Origin: Azoarcus sp. DN11
GTDB lineage: Bacteria > Pseudomonadota > Gammaproteobacteria > Burkholderiales > Rhodocyclaceae
Length of the DNA: 64,000 bases
NCBI RefSeq assembly: GCF_003628555.1
Contig: NZ_CP021731.1
Span: 4,092,001 to 4,156,000, forward strand
Direction: 5' to 3'
Positions 1 to 9,280 of the stretch are shown piece by piece (position 1 is the first letter of the stretch; every line of letters starts with the position of its first letter). The notes beneath the pieces were generated by a model. The model made no database searches and had not been told where the DNA came from. It saw only the letters and a program-made list of their open reading frames with translations. The translations under genes were made by a program, and so were the position numbers.

Positions 1-1
1 G

Positions 2-727
2 TACCTCGTCGCCTTCGTGCTGTTCATGCTGCTGGGGCGCGTGCACGCGCGCCGCCGCCCGGAGATGGGCTGGACGCCGCAACAGATCGACGATCTGCTC
101 ATGTACGGCATGCTCGGCGTGGTGATCGGCGGGCGGCTGGGCGAGGTGCTGTTCTTCGAGCCGGCCTACTATCTCGCACACCCGGCAGAGATCCTTGCCG
201 TGTGGAAGGGCGGGATGAGCTTTCACGGCGGCTTCCTTGGCGTGCTGGTGGGGATGTGGCTGTACGGCAGGCGCACCGGCAAGGGATTCTGGGACGTCAC
301 CGATTTCATCGCACCGCTCGTGCCGACCGGCCTCGCCGCGGGCCGCATCGGCAACTTCATCAACGGCGAACTGTGGGGCCGGCCCGTGGACGGCGATCTG
401 CCGTGGGCGATGATCTACCCCTGGGTGGACAACCTGCCACGCCATCCGTCGCAGCTCTACCAGGCGGCCGGCGAGGGCCTGCTGCTGTTCGTCGTGCTGT
501 GGCTATATGCAGCGCGGCCGCGGCCGGCGATGGCGGTTTCGGCGTTGTTCCTGATCGGGTACGGGGTGCTGCGCTTTACCGCAGAATTCTTCCGCACCCC
601 CGATCCGGGAATTTTCGGCACCCTCTCGCTGGGGCTGTCGACAGCGCAGTGGCTGTGCGTCCCGATGATCGCCGCCGGGACCTGGCTGTTCGTCACCAGC
701 CACGGCAAGGGGAGAGCGCCTCGGTAA
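2..727 (+). CDS. lgt: Prolipoprotein diacylglyceryl transferase, 5'-truncated by window edge
   Basis: Transfers diacylglycerol from phosphatidylglycerol to the lipobox cysteine of prolipoproteins in the inner membrane. The frame is open from base 2, so the true start lies outside the window; the GTG at 17 is internal. Visible hallmarks are the SFHGGFLG segment with the conserved His, the Lgt signature [13 protein letters not shown], the RHPSQLYQA segment, and several hydrophobic helices. About 240 residues of a usual 260-290 are present, so only the first membrane helix is missing. The next gene starts about 120 bases downstream. Confidence 0.96.
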   Translation, partial: YLVAFVLFMLLGRVHARRRPEMGWTPQQIDDLLMYGMLGVVIGGRLGEVLFFEPAYYLAHPAEILAVWKGGMSFHGGFLGVLVGMWLYGRRTGKGFWDVTDFIAPLVPTGLAAGRIGNFINGELWGRPVDGDLPWAMIYPWVDNLPRHPSQLYQAAGEGLLLFVVLWLYAARPRPAMAVSALFLIGYGVLRFTAEFFRTPDPGIFGTLSLGLSTAQWLCVPMIAAGTWLFVTSHGKGRAPR

Positions 728-845
728 AGGCATCGGCTGCCGGCCGCCAGAATAATCCGATGGCATTATCGTCGCGCCGGCTCCGTGCCAAAGTTTGCAT
801 GATGACGTATTCATTTCTGGCACCATGACGCAAAGGAGAGTGCTG

Positions 846-2225
846 ATGACACCAGGATTGGTATCGCGCAGTCTTTCTAAAGTCCGCGAGATCGTCGCCA
901 GCGCAGCCGGCCGTAACGGCGAACCGACCGAGAAACAGCTCGAACGGATTCGCCGGCAGTTGCGCGAGTGCGCGGAAAGCCGTGGCGGCGAGGTGTCGAC
1001 CCGCCTGCGCGCGGGGCGCCTCGCCGACACCTACCTGAAGCTGGACGAGGCCGGGCGCCACGCCTTCCTGCGCATCATCGCGCTCGAATTCGGCCCCGAT
1101 CCGAAGCGCGTCGCCAAGGCGCACGAGGCCTACCAGGCGGCGGTCGGCACGCCCAGGCAATGGGATGCCGAGGCCCAGCTGCGCGCCGCGATGCGATCGT
1201 CGCGCATCCGTATCCTGACCCAGTTCAACGCGATTCCGCAGGGCGTGAAGTTCCTCGTCGACCTGCGCGCGGACCTGCTGCGCTTCCTCGAGCACGACAA
1301 GGAACTGAAATCGCTCGACCGCGAACTCGACGCGCGCCTCACGGCCTGGTTCGACGTCGGCTTCCTCGAGCTCGCGCGCGTCACCTGGAATTCGCCGGCC
1401 GCCCTGCTGGAGAAGATCGTCCAGTACGAGGCGGTGCACGAGATCCGCTCATGGAAGGATCTCAAGAACCGGCTCGGCTCGGACCGCCGCTGCTACGCTT
1501 TCTTCCATCCGCGCATGCCGCAGGAGCCGCTGATCTTCGTCGAGGTCGCCCTGCTCGACGACCTGGCCGACAACGTCCAGAAGCTGCTCGACGAGAACGC
1601 CCCGGCGGCGGACACCGAGCGCGCCGACACCGCGATCTTCTATTCGATCAGCGCCACGCAGGATGGCCTGCGCGGGGTCTCGTTCGGCAACTTCCTGCTC
1701 AAGCGCGTCGTCGATGACCTGCAGCGCGACTTCCCGCGCGTCAAGACCTTCGCGACGCTATCCCCGATTCCCGGCCTGGTGCGCTGGGCGGGGAAGAACA
1801 CGAAGGAAGTCCTGGCCGCGTTCAACGAGAACGACTGGAAGCGGCTGGCCGCGGCGGGCATCGAGGGGCCGGATTCCCCCAGGCTCGCGCAGGTGTTGTC
1901 GGGCGACCCCGCGTGGGCGGAAGACGCAGCACTGGCGCGGGCGCTGCGCGACCCGCTGCTGAAGGCCACGGCCGCGTACCTGCTGGAGGCCAAGCGCGAC
2001 AAGCTGCCACTCGATTCCGTCGCACGCTTCCATCTCGGCAACGGCGCACGCGTCGAGCGGCTCAACTGGCTCGCCGACTCGTCGGAGAAGGGGCTCGGCC
2101 AGTCCTGGGGGGTGATGGTGAACTACCTGTACGACCCCGACCGCATCGTCGACAACGTCGAAGCCTTCGTCGACTCGGGCAGCATCGACGCCGCAGCGGG
2201 CGTCAAGCGCCTCGCGCGACGATAA
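846..2225 (+). CDS. mcd: Malonyl-CoA decarboxylase
   Basis: Converts malonyl-CoA to acetyl-CoA and CO2. The 459-residue product has the family layout: a helical N-terminal domain (about 1-150) and a GNAT-fold catalytic domain. The two catalytic residues of the family are visible: Ser306 in LSPIPG and His396 in FHLGNGA. ATG 846 is chosen because an AGGAGA ribosome site lies just upstream; the in-frame ATG at 795 has none. No malonyl-CoA synthetase (matB) or malonate transporter lies beside it, so it may serve malonyl-CoA turnover rather than malonate growth. Confidence 0.95.
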   Translation: MTPGLVSRSLSKVREIVASAAGRNGEPTEKQLERIRRQLRECAESRGGEVSTRLRAGRLADTYLKLDEAGRHAFLRIIALEFGPDPKRVAKAHEAYQAAVGTPRQWDAEAQLRAAMRSSRIRILTQFNAIPQGVKFLVDLRADLLRFLEHDKELKSLDRELDARLTAWFDVGFLELARVTWNSPAALLEKIVQYEAVHEIRSWKDLKNRLGSDRRCYAFFHPRMPQEPLIFVEVALLDDLADNVQKLLDENAPAADTERADTAIFYSISATQDGLRGVSFGNFLLKRVVDDLQRDFPRVKTFATLSPIPGLVRWAGKNTKEVLAAFNENDWKRLAAAGIEGPDSPRLAQVLSGDPAWAEDAALARALRDPLLKATAAYLLEAKRDKLPLDSVARFHLGNGARVERLNWLADSSEKGLGQSWGVMVNYLYDPDRIVDNVEAFVDSGSIDAAAGVKRLARR

Positions 2226-2243
2226 CGGCGCCTTCCGGCACAG

Positions 2244-4700
2244 ATGGTGAAGCTCTCGCTCCGGCTCAGCTCCATCCGCATGCGCCTGCTGCTTGCCAGC
2301 ACGGTGGTGCAGATCGTCCTGCTGACCCTGCTGCTTGCCAACAGCGTCCGCCTGATGAACCAGGCCACCAACGCGAGCCTCAACACCCTCGTCAGCCAGA
2401 ACGCCACCATGCTCCATGCGATGGCGGTCGCCTACGGCGACATGGGCGAGCTGCACACGCTGCAGGACGTGCTCGGCGAACTGCTGAGCGAGTCGGACGA
2501 AGGCCTGGTCTACGTGCGCATCGTCGCACCCGATGGGCACGTGCTGGTCAGCGCGGGCTTGCCCGACATGCGGGAGCTGCCCGACATCGACGAGGCGCGC
2601 GCGCGCGGCGGGACCGCCGGCGGCGTCGTGCACGTGCGCCGCCCGCTGCTGCTCGACCGCAACGAAGTCGGGTTCCTGCAGTTCGGGGTCTCCGTCGCGA
2701 TGCTCGCAGCGGCGCGCAAGGCGATCACCGAGCAGGGCACGGCGATCGCCCTGGCCGAACTGCTGATGACCTTCGGCCTGCTTTCGGGCATCGGTTACCT
2801 GCTGACGCGCAACCTCAGCCGCCTGCTGGCCGGCAGCGAGGCGATCGCGGCGGGCAAGCTCGATCACCGCCTGCCGGAAAGCGGTCATGACGAGCTCGCC
2901 CGGCTCGCGCGGCGCTTCAACGTGATGGCGGCGAACCTTCAGGACCGCATCGGCGAACTGCAGGAATCGGCCGAGCGGCTGAAGGCGAGCGAACAGCGCT
3001 ACGAGCTGGCGATCCACGGCGCCAACGACGGCCTGTGGGACTGGGAGATCGCCGACGGGCAGGTCTACTGCTCGCCGCGTTACTGCGAGGTCGCCGGACT
3101 GACGGCCGGCCGCACGTACTACAGCCCCTGGGAGGTCGTCACCGGCATTCATCCGGACGACGCGCCCGGCTACCGGGCGAAGATGATCGAGCACCTGAAG
3201 GGCTTCAGCACCCAGTTCAAGTGCGAGTATCGCGCGCGGCAGCAGGACGGCAGCTACCGCTGGGTGATGACGCGCGGCGTCGCGGTGCGCGGCGAGGACG
3301 ACCGCGCGGTGCGCATGGCCGGTTCGATCAGCGACGTGCATGAGCACAAGCTGGTCCAGATGCGCCTGCAACATGACGCCCTGCACGACGGCCTGACCCA
3401 GCTTCCGAACCGCGCGCTGTTCCTCGAACATGTGAGCAGCGCACTCGGCCAGCAGCGCCGCACGGGCGGTCAGGACTTCGCGGTGCTCGCGATCAACCTG
3501 CAGCGTTTCCGCCTCGTGAATGACAGCTTCGGGCACGAAGCCGGCGATGCGCTGCTGTGCCACGTGGCACGCACGATCCAGGAGACGCTGCGTTACGGCG
3601 ACATCGCCGCGCGGGTGGGCGGCGACCAGTTCGCGCTGCTGCTGAACCGCATCGAGAACCCCGCCGAAGCCCTGCGGCTCGCCGGAACCCTGCGCGAGCG
3701 GCTGGCCAAGCCGACCAGCATCGCCGGGCAGATCCTGTACCCCAAGTTCCGCATCGGCATGTCGCTGAGCATCGATTACCGCGACAGCGAGAACGGCGAC
3801 ACGATGCTGCGCGACGCCGACAACGCGCTGCAGCGCACCCGCGAGCGCGGCGACGACTCGGTCGCGATCTTCCACGCGTCGATGCACGAGCAGGCGCTGC
3901 AGAGCCTGCAGCTCGAAGGCGACCTGCGCGACGCATTGGGCAGCGACGAGCTCATCGTGCATTTCCAGCCCATCGTCGCGCTCGACAACGGGTCGATCAC
4001 GAGCTTCGAGGCCCTCGTGCGCTGGCGCCACCCCGTCCGCGGGATGCTGCCGCCCAACCTCTTCGTGCCGCTGGCCGAGACGCTGGGCCTCATCCACGAA
4101 CTCGACATGCTGGTGCTGCGGCGCGCCTGCGAGCGCCTTGCGCAGTGGCGGCGGCTCGCAGCGAGCGATGCCGCGGTGCCCAGGGTCAGCGTCAACCTCT
4201 CGGCAACGCAGTTCGCACGCCCCGATCTCGCCGGCGAGATCATCGCCGAGGTGGACCGCCACGCCCTGCCGCGCGAGATGCTGCGCTTCGAGGTCACCGA
4301 AAGCGTGCTCGCCCAACCCGAAGGCCCCGCTGCCGAGATCCTGCAGAAGCTGCGCACCGCCGGCATGTCGGTGCTGATCGACGACTTCGGCACCGGCTAT
4401 TCGGCGCTGAGCTACCTGCACACGATTCCCTGCGATCTCGTGAAGCTCGACGGCTCCTTCGTGCGCTCGCTGGAAAACGACGCACGCCTGCGCACGATCG
4501 TCGCGCGCAGCATCGAACTCGCCCACGACCTCGGCATGCGCGTCGTCGCCGAATGCATCGAAACGACCCGCCAGGCGGAGCTGCTGCTCGGCATGGGCTG
4601 CGACTACGGGCAGGGCTACCTGTTCGCGCGCCCGCTCGACGTCGATGCCGTCGAGGAGCTGCTGTTTGGCAAACAACTCGCCGGGGAGGCCCGCGCATGA
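2244..4700 (+). CDS. Membrane HAMP-PAS-GGDEF-EAL protein, degenerate cyclase motif, probable c-di-GMP phosphodiesterase
   Basis: 818 residues: N-terminal membrane helix (about 12-34), periplasmic sensor region, second helix (about 170-190), HAMP (to about 240), PAS/PAC (about 250-375), GGDEF (about 380-535) and EAL (about 550-805). The cyclase signature reads GGDQF at 459-463, so the catalytic Glu is replaced and cyclase activity is unlikely. The EAL motif (589-591), DDFGTGYSAL, the ECIET segment and QGYLFARPL are intact, which suggests an active phosphodiesterase. Its stop overlaps the ATG of the porin-like gene by four bases, and a small periplasmic protein gene follows, so an outer-membrane or periplasmic cue is plausible. 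Confidence 0.92.
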   Translation: MVKLSLRLSSIRMRLLLASTVVQIVLLTLLLANSVRLMNQATNASLNTLVSQNATMLHAMAVAYGDMGELHTLQDVLGELLSESDEGLVYVRIVAPDGHVLVSAGLPDMRELPDIDEARARGGTAGGVVHVRRPLLLDRNEVGFLQFGVSVAMLAAARKAITEQGTAIALAELLMTFGLLSGIGYLLTRNLSRLLAGSEAIAAGKLDHRLPESGHDELARLARRFNVMAANLQDRIGELQESAERLKASEQRYELAIHGANDGLWDWEIADGQVYCSPRYCEVAGLTAGRTYYSPWEVVTGIHPDDAPGYRAKMIEHLKGFSTQFKCEYRARQQDGSYRWVMTRGVAVRGEDDRAVRMAGSISDVHEHKLVQMRLQHDALHDGLTQLPNRALFLEHVSSALGQQRRTGGQDFAVLAINLQRFRLVNDSFGHEAGDALLCHVARTIQETLRYGDIAARVGGDQFALLLNRIENPAEALRLAGTLRERLAKPTSIAGQILYPKFRIGMSLSIDYRDSENGDTMLRDADNALQRTRERGDDSVAIFHASMHEQALQSLQLEGDLRDALGSDELIVHFQPIVALDNGSITSFEALVRWRHPVRGMLPPNLFVPLAETLGLIHELDMLVLRRACERLAQWRRLAASDAAVPRVSVNLSATQFARPDLAGEIIAEVDRHALPREMLRFEVTESVLAQPEGPAAEILQKLRTAGMSVLIDDFGTGYSALSYLHTIPCDLVKLDGSFVRSLENDARLRTIVARSIELAHDLGMRVVAECIETTRQAELLLGMGCDYGQGYLFARPLDVDAVEELLFGKQLAGEARA

Positions 4701-5923
4701 GGACGAAGGGCCTGCTGTACCAAGGCGTCGCGGCGGCTCTTCTCGCTTGCGCCGCCGTCCCGGCACATGCCGACAGCGATGAAGCAGCCGGGCCATCGCG
4801 CTTCGAGTTTTCGGGCTTCGGCACTCTCGGCGCGGTCACGACCAACAGGAAGGACGTGTGGTTTACCCGCTACGGGGTGAATTTCCCGGGAGACTCGGAC
4901 CCCGACTTCAGCCCCGACAGCCTGCTTGGCCTGCAGGCCAGCATGCGCCTCACCGATCGCAACGACATCACCGTGCAGGTCGTGGCACGGGAGGACGGCA
5001 GCGAGCATCAGGATCCGCGCGTCACGCTGGCCTTCTTCCGCCAGACCCTCGCCCCCGGGCTGTCGGTGCGCGCCGGGCGGGTGCGCGTCCCCTTCTTCAT
5101 GCTGTCGGATTCGCTGCACGTGAATTACGCGAATCCGTGGGTGCGCCCGCCGGTCGAAGTGTACGGCCTCAATCCTTTCAACGACCTCGACGGCATCGAT
5201 CTCATCTATCACAAGCGCCTCGACCGGCTCGACATCGAAATCCACCCCTACTATGGCGGCGGTCGCATCCCCTTCCCCCAAGGCCGGGCACGCCTGAAGG
5301 AGACGCGCGGCCTCAATGTCGTGCTGAGCCAGGGCGAATACTCCCTGCACCTGGGCCACGGCGAGGGCACGTTCACGCTGGAACGCGGCGACCGGCAGTT
5401 CCTCGACATGGCGCGCATCCTTCGCGCCACCGGCCAGGGCGGGGTGATTGCGGACCTGTCCGGCACGCAGGGCCGCACGCGCTTCGATTCGGTCGGGGTG
5501 CAGTGGGACGACGGCGAGTGGCAGCTGATCGGCGAGTATGCGCGGCGCGAGACGAATCGCTATGTCGTCAGCGCGCACGGCTGGTACCTGAGCCTCGGGC
5601 ACCGTTTCGGTCCCCTCATGCCCTACGCGGTCGTCGCGCGCCAGACACTGGACAAGCAGTTCGCCGAGGCCACACTGCCGGCGGGCCCGCCGGCGCAACT
5701 GTGGGACCTGTTCCTGACCTCGCGCAACAACGCGCAACGCAGCGTCACGCTTGGCGCGCGCTGGGATTTCGCCGCGCATGCGGCGCTGAAGACCGAATGG
5801 ACGCGCGCGCGCCCGGACGAGAATTCGTGGGGCTCCTATTTCCCGCGCGGCAACCCCCTGACGACGCGCATCGGCGGGCGTACGTTCGACACGTTCAGCC
5901 TGTCGCTCGACGTGAGCTTCTGA
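4697..5923 (+). CDS. Porin-like outer membrane beta-barrel protein
   Basis: 408 residues with a signal peptide (positive start, hydrophobic core, AHA cleavage region near residue 25), then alternating aromatic/hydrophobic strands and a C-terminal Phe (LSLDVSF), typical of an outer-membrane barrel. The start ATG overlaps the TGA of the GGDEF/EAL gene, so they are translationally coupled. No substrate can be inferred. The next gene, 10 bases on, encodes a small secreted protein related to phosphate-binding proteins, so this three-gene set may form one sensory unit. Confidence 0.8.
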   Translation: MRTKGLLYQGVAAALLACAAVPAHADSDEAAGPSRFEFSGFGTLGAVTTNRKDVWFTRYGVNFPGDSDPDFSPDSLLGLQASMRLTDRNDITVQVVAREDGSEHQDPRVTLAFFRQTLAPGLSVRAGRVRVPFFMLSDSLHVNYANPWVRPPVEVYGLNPFNDLDGIDLIYHKRLDRLDIEIHPYYGGGRIPFPQGRARLKETRGLNVVLSQGEYSLHLGHGEGTFTLERGDRQFLDMARILRATGQGGVIADLSGTQGRTRFDSVGVQWDDGEWQLIGEYARRETNRYVVSAHGWYLSLGHRFGPLMPYAVVARQTLDKQFAEATLPAGPPAQLWDLFLTSRNNAQRSVTLGARWDFAAHAALKTEWTRARPDENSWGSYFPRGNPLTTRIGGRTFDTFSLSLDVSF

Positions 5924-5933
5924 GGGTGCGCCG

Positions 5934-6356
5934 GTGATTCGCATCGCTCGCGCCAGTTTCCTTGCCCTGGCACTGCTGACCCCGTCCTGCGCCCTGGCGC
6001 AGATCGTCATCGTCGCCGGCGCTCAAAGCCCTTTGCCCATGCTGACGGCGGCACAGGTGGAGCAGTTCTACCTCGGGCGCGCCCACACGCTGGCCGACGG
6101 CGTCGTCGTGACACTCGCCGACCTTCCGGCCGGGCCGGTCCGCGACGAGTTCTACCAGCTGCTGACGCGCAAGAATCCCAGCCAGATCCGGGCGTACTGG
6201 TCGCGCATGGTGTTCACCGGACGCGCCCTGCCGCCGCAGGAGGCCGACAACGTGGCCCAGTTGCGCCTGTGGCTGGCGTCGCAGCCGAACCTCGTCGGCT
6301 ACATGCCCGCCGCCGAGGCGGATGCGCGCGTGCGGGTCCTGTTGCGGCTGCCCTGA
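5934..6356 (+). CDS. Small periplasmic PstS-like (phosphate-binding-like) protein
   Basis: 140 residues with an N-terminal signal peptide ending near ALA-Q at residue 23. The rest resembles the short PstS-like domain often annotated as a phosphate ABC transporter substrate-binding protein (segments AAQVEQFYLGRA and NPSQIRAYWSRMVFTG). It is much too short for a full PstS and no ABC permease lies nearby. Start is GTG at 5934, 10 bases after the porin-like gene, so it is the last gene of the GGDQF/EAL operon. Role unknown; a ligand-sensing partner of that operon is possible. Confidence 0.75.
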   Translation: MIRIARASFLALALLTPSCALAQIVIVAGAQSPLPMLTAAQVEQFYLGRAHTLADGVVVTLADLPAGPVRDEFYQLLTRKNPSQIRAYWSRMVFTGRALPPQEADNVAQLRLWLASQPNLVGYMPAAEADARVRVLLRLP

Positions 6357-6371
6357 GGGGCCGCGCAACGC

Positions 6372-7079
6372 TCAGCGTGGCGCGACGACCTCGAGGTCGA
6401 GTTCGCCGACCCCAGCGACTACGCCGTGCAGCCGGTCGCCGACGGCCACCGGCCCCACGCCTTCCGGCGTGCCGGTGAAGATCAGGTCGCCCGCCTCCAG
6501 GCGGTAATAGCGCGAGAAGAACGCGATGATCTCGGGGATCGACCAGATCATGTCCGAGAGGTCGCCGCGCTGGCGCGTTTCGCCGTTGACCTCGAGGCGG
6601 ATCTCGCCGGATTCGGGCACCCGCCCCGTGGCGGGCACGATCTGCGAGATCGGTGCCGCGGCGTCGAACGCCTTGCCGATGTCCCACGGCCGGCCCTTGG
6701 CCTTGGCTTCGGCCTGCAGGTCGCGCCGCGTCATGTCGAGGCCCACCGCGTAGCCCCAGATGCACGCCCGCGCAGCCGCGGGCGAAAGGTCGCTGCCGCC
6801 CGCGCCGAGCGCGACGACCAGTTCGAGTTCGTGATGCACGTCACGGCTTGCCGGCGGATAGGGGAACTGCCCGCAGGTGCCCACCCCGACCGGCAGGACG
6901 GCGTCGGCCGGCTTGGTGAAGAAGAAAGGCGCCTCGCGGCTCGGGTCCCCACCCATTTCCCGCGCATGCGCCGCGTAGTTGCGGGCGATGCAGTAGATGC
7001 GCCGCACCGGAAACAGGCCGCCTCCGGCGACGGGAACAACGGGACGCGGGGCGGGTGCGATCACGAAAGTTTCGGACAT
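6372..7079 (-). CDS. Fumarylacetoacetate hydrolase family protein, fumarylpyruvate hydrolase-like
   Basis: 235 residues of a single FAH domain. Family motifs: [17 protein letters not shown] near the N-terminus, the acidic metal ligands in [10 protein letters not shown] and [10 protein letters not shown], and [11 protein letters not shown] near the C-terminus. The N-terminal block resembles fumarylpyruvate hydrolases of gentisate degradation, but no gentisate genes are nearby, so the substrate stays open. The start at 7079 has a GGAGA ribosome site seven bases upstream; a longer in-frame start at 7133 lacks one. It is convergent with the preceding operon and divergent from hemP. Confidence 0.88.
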   Translation of the reverse strand: MSETFVIAPAPRPVVPVAGGGLFPVRRIYCIARNYAAHAREMGGDPSREAPFFFTKPADAVLPVGVGTCGQFPYPPASRDVHHELELVVALGAGGSDLSPAAARACIWGYAVGLDMTRRDLQAEAKAKGRPWDIGKAFDAAAPISQIVPATGRVPESGEIRLEVNGETRQRGDLSDMIWSIPEIIAFFSRYYRLEAGDLIFTGTPEGVGPVAVGDRLHGVVAGVGELDLEVVAPR

Positions 7080-7197
7080 CTGGGCTTCTCCGGAAGCTGC
7101 TGCCACAGCACAGGACAAAACAGGGCTCGCCACACGCGAATCGCCATCGAGGCGCGATCAAAGCACAGGGGGTATTGACCCGGCAAGCGGCCAATGC

Positions 7198-7216
7198 TGT
7201 AATGAGAATCGTTCCT
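7198..7216 (+). promoter_or_regulatory. Fur-box-like operator upstream of hemP
   Basis: TGTAATGAGAATCGTTCCT matches 13 of 19 positions of the Fur consensus (my alignment). It lies 24 bases before the hemP start in the gap to the divergent hydrolase gene. Placement before hemP-bfd-bfr supports iron repression. Confidence 0.65.
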
Positions 7217-7239
7217 AATTGATTTTTATCGATCACATC

Positions 7240-7443
7240 ATGCAGGCACAGGACTATCCACATAACCCCACCACCCGGTCCGCGGACGCAGCGCCGGGCG
7301 GGCAACCTGCCCGCCCGGCGGGTGCGGCGGTCATCCCGAGCGAGCGGCTGCTTCTGGGGCAACCCTGCGTGACGATCGATCACGACGGAACGCATTACGT
7401 GCTGCGCGCCACGCGGGCCGGAAAGCTGATCCTGACGAAGTAA
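7240..7443 (+). CDS. hemP: Hemin uptake protein HemP
   Basis: Small protein of 67 residues ending in the characteristic HemP C-terminus: a V-I-x-H-x-G-x-x-Y-x-L-R core (here VTIDHDGTHYVLRATR) followed by GKLILTK. Members are iron-regulated and influence heme uptake; the mechanism is not settled. ATG 7240 is preferred over the upstream TTG at 7219, which lies next to the Fur-like box. bfd follows 43 bases downstream on the same strand. Confidence 0.88.
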   Translation: MQAQDYPHNPTTRSADAAPGGQPARPAGAAVIPSERLLLGQPCVTIDHDGTHYVLRATRAGKLILTK

Positions 7444-7486
7444 TCCGTACAGACCACCACGACAAACGGAACAACGAGGCTAGACT

Positions 7487-7723
7487 ATGTATGTCTGCAT
7501 CTGCAACGCAGTGACCGAACGCCACATCGACGAAGCAGTCAGCGAAGGGGTGTCCACCTTGCGCGAATTGCGGACCCGACTCGGCGTCGCGGGGGAGTGC
7601 GGTCGCTGCGCGAGTTGCGCACGCGACTGCCTGCGTGCGGCTATGGCAGAGCAGACGACGAACGCGAATGCGGCGATGGCCGTGTTCGCGCCCTCGTATT
7701 CCCTTGCCGTGGAGGCCGTATGA
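7487..7723 (+). CDS. bfd: Bacterioferritin-associated ferredoxin Bfd
   Basis: 78 residues. The [2Fe-2S] BFD-type domain fills the first 60, with ligands CVCIC (Cys4, Cys6) and GECGRCASC (Cys38, Cys41, and an extra Cys44). Bfd reduces bacterioferritin heme to release stored iron. The stop overlaps the bfr ATG by four bases, so partner proteins are translationally coupled. Confidence 0.93.
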   Translation: MYVCICNAVTERHIDEAVSEGVSTLRELRTRLGVAGECGRCASCARDCLRAAMAEQTTNANAAMAVFAPSYSLAVEAV

Positions 7724-8196
7724 AAGGCGATAAGAAAGTTCTCCAATACCTCAACAAACAACTGACGACAGAACTCACCGCAATCAACCAGTACTTCCTG
7801 CATGCACGCATGTACAAGAACTGGGGCCTCGGGAAGCTCGGGCACCATGAGTACGAGGAATCGATCGAGGAAATGAAGCATGCCGACAAGCTCATCGAGC
7901 GCGTGCTGTTCCTCGAGGGGTTGCCGAACCTGCAGAATCTCAACAAGCTCCTGATCGGCGAGAACGTCCCGGAATGCATCCAGGGCGACCTGAAGCTGGA
8001 ACAGAGCGGACGCACCGAGCTGATCGAGGCGATCGCCTACTGTGAGTCCTGTAAGGACTATGTTTCGCGCGAGATCTTCGAGGAGATCCTCGAGGACACC
8101 GAGGAACATATCGATTATCTGGAAACGCAACTCGAACTGATCGACAAGGTCGGGCTGCAGAACTACCTGCAATCGCAGATGGGCGGCGCGAGCTGA
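7720..8196 (+). CDS. bfr: Bacterioferritin
   Basis: 158-residue heme-containing ferritin. Without gaps, the E. coli numbering holds: Glu18, Glu51, heme ligand Met52, His54, Glu94 and His130 are all present. The one ferroxidase ligand that differs is position 127, Thr here instead of Glu (segment [10 protein letters not shown]), so di-iron chemistry may be altered or Glu128 may shift in. Start overlaps bfd (ATGA). Confidence 0.95.
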   Translation: MKGDKKVLQYLNKQLTTELTAINQYFLHARMYKNWGLGKLGHHEYEESIEEMKHADKLIERVLFLEGLPNLQNLNKLLIGENVPECIQGDLKLEQSGRTELIEAIAYCESCKDYVSREIFEEILEDTEEHIDYLETQLELIDKVGLQNYLQSQMGGAS

Positions 8197-8301
8197 CGCA
8201 CGACCGACCGCCGTTCGCGCCGGCAGGACCGGCGCACACCCACCGCAAGCCAGTTCTCCCGCAGAACGAGCCAGCGTCATCGAATCCAACGGAGAACTGG
8301 C

Positions 8302-8427
8302 ATGCATACCCGACGCCCGGATGTACTGAACGACCCGTCACTGCGGCAAGGCCCGGCCTTCGCCGCACACCGCCTCGCCCTCTACGTGGCATTCGCTGCG
8401 CTTCTGATCGACCAGTTTATCCGCTGA
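8302..8427 (+). CDS. Small protein of 41 residues with one hydrophobic segment
   Basis: An unannotated-size frame with a good ribosome site (GGAGA, six bases before ATG). The product has a polar N-terminal half and a hydrophobic C-terminal stretch (LALYVAFAALLIDQFI). It sits between bfr and tonB, 17 bases before the tonB start. No family is recognised. It could be a small membrane protein co-expressed with tonB or a chance frame. Confidence 0.45.
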   Translation: MHTRRPDVLNDPSLRQGPAFAAHRLALYVAFAALLIDQFIR

Positions 8428-8444
8428 ACACCGCGTAGCGCCTG

Positions 8445-9278
8445 ATGGCCGAGCTTCACTCCCACGCCCTTCCCGCCGCCTCCTTCACGCCGCCGCCACG
8501 CAATGCAGCGGGGCGCCCGCCGCTGAGCTTCGCACCACCGCGCGAGTCCTTTCCCGAGCAAACGCCCGGCCTGCGGCGCCCGCGCCCGCCGTGCGGCGAG
8601 CGTGCATTGCTGCTCGCGCTGGTGACGGCCGCACACGTCGCGGCACTCGCGGCCTTGGCGCATCTCGCACAACACCCCGCGGCGGTGCCCGAAACGCCGA
8701 TCTCGGTGGCACTGATCGAACTGCCCGTGCCGCTGCCGACCGTCGCGCCGGCACTGCCCGCGCCGCCCAGGCCCGTCGTCGAGCCGCCGCCCAAGCCGGC
8801 GCCGCACCCGCCGGTGCGCGCACCGAGGCCCGCGCCGAAGACTGCCGAATCGCCGACCGCGATCCGCACGGAGACGCCGCCGCCCCCGCAGGCGGCCCCG
8901 GAACCCGTACGCGAGGCCGCGCCGACGCCGCCGGCACCTCCCGCCTCCGCCCCCCCGGCGCCGCGCGCCGCGCCCGAAGCGCCGCCGGCCGTCGTCGCGG
9001 CGCGTTTCGACGCGGCCTACCTGAACAATCCCGCACCGGCCTATCCGCCCCTGTCGCGCCGCCTGCGCGAGGAAGGCAAGGTGATGCTGCGCGTGCAGGT
9101 GACCGCCGAGGGCTTGCCCGCACAGGTCGACCTGGCGGAAAGTTCCGGCTCCGCGCGCCTCGACAGCGCCGCCCGCGAGGCGGTGCAGCGCTGGCGCTTC
9201 GTGCCCGCGAAGCAGGGCGGACAGGCGGTCGCCGCCGCCGTCATCGTCCCGATCGTATTCAAACTCGAAGGAAACTGA
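8445..9278 (+). CDS. tonB: TonB energy transducer
   Basis: 277 residues: a long 50-residue cytoplasmic N-terminus, one membrane helix (about 54-74), a Pro/Ala-rich periplasmic spacer (about 78-190), and a C-terminal TonB domain with YPPLSRRLREEGKVMLRVQV and the AVQRWRFVPA segment. It delivers proton-motive energy from ExbBD to outer-membrane receptors such as the siderophore receptor at 23.4 kb. exbB starts two bases downstream. The start has no strong ribosome site, so a later start is possible. Confidence 0.93.
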   Translation: MAELHSHALPAASFTPPPRNAAGRPPLSFAPPRESFPEQTPGLRRPRPPCGERALLLALVTAAHVAALAALAHLAQHPAAVPETPISVALIELPVPLPTVAPALPAPPRPVVEPPPKPAPHPPVRAPRPAPKTAESPTAIRTETPPPPQAAPEPVREAAPTPPAPPASAPPAPRAAPEAPPAVVAARFDAAYLNNPAPAYPPLSRRLREEGKVMLRVQVTAEGLPAQVDLAESSGSARLDSAAREAVQRWRFVPAKQGGQAVAAAVIVPIVFKLEGN

Positions 9279-9280
9279 AC

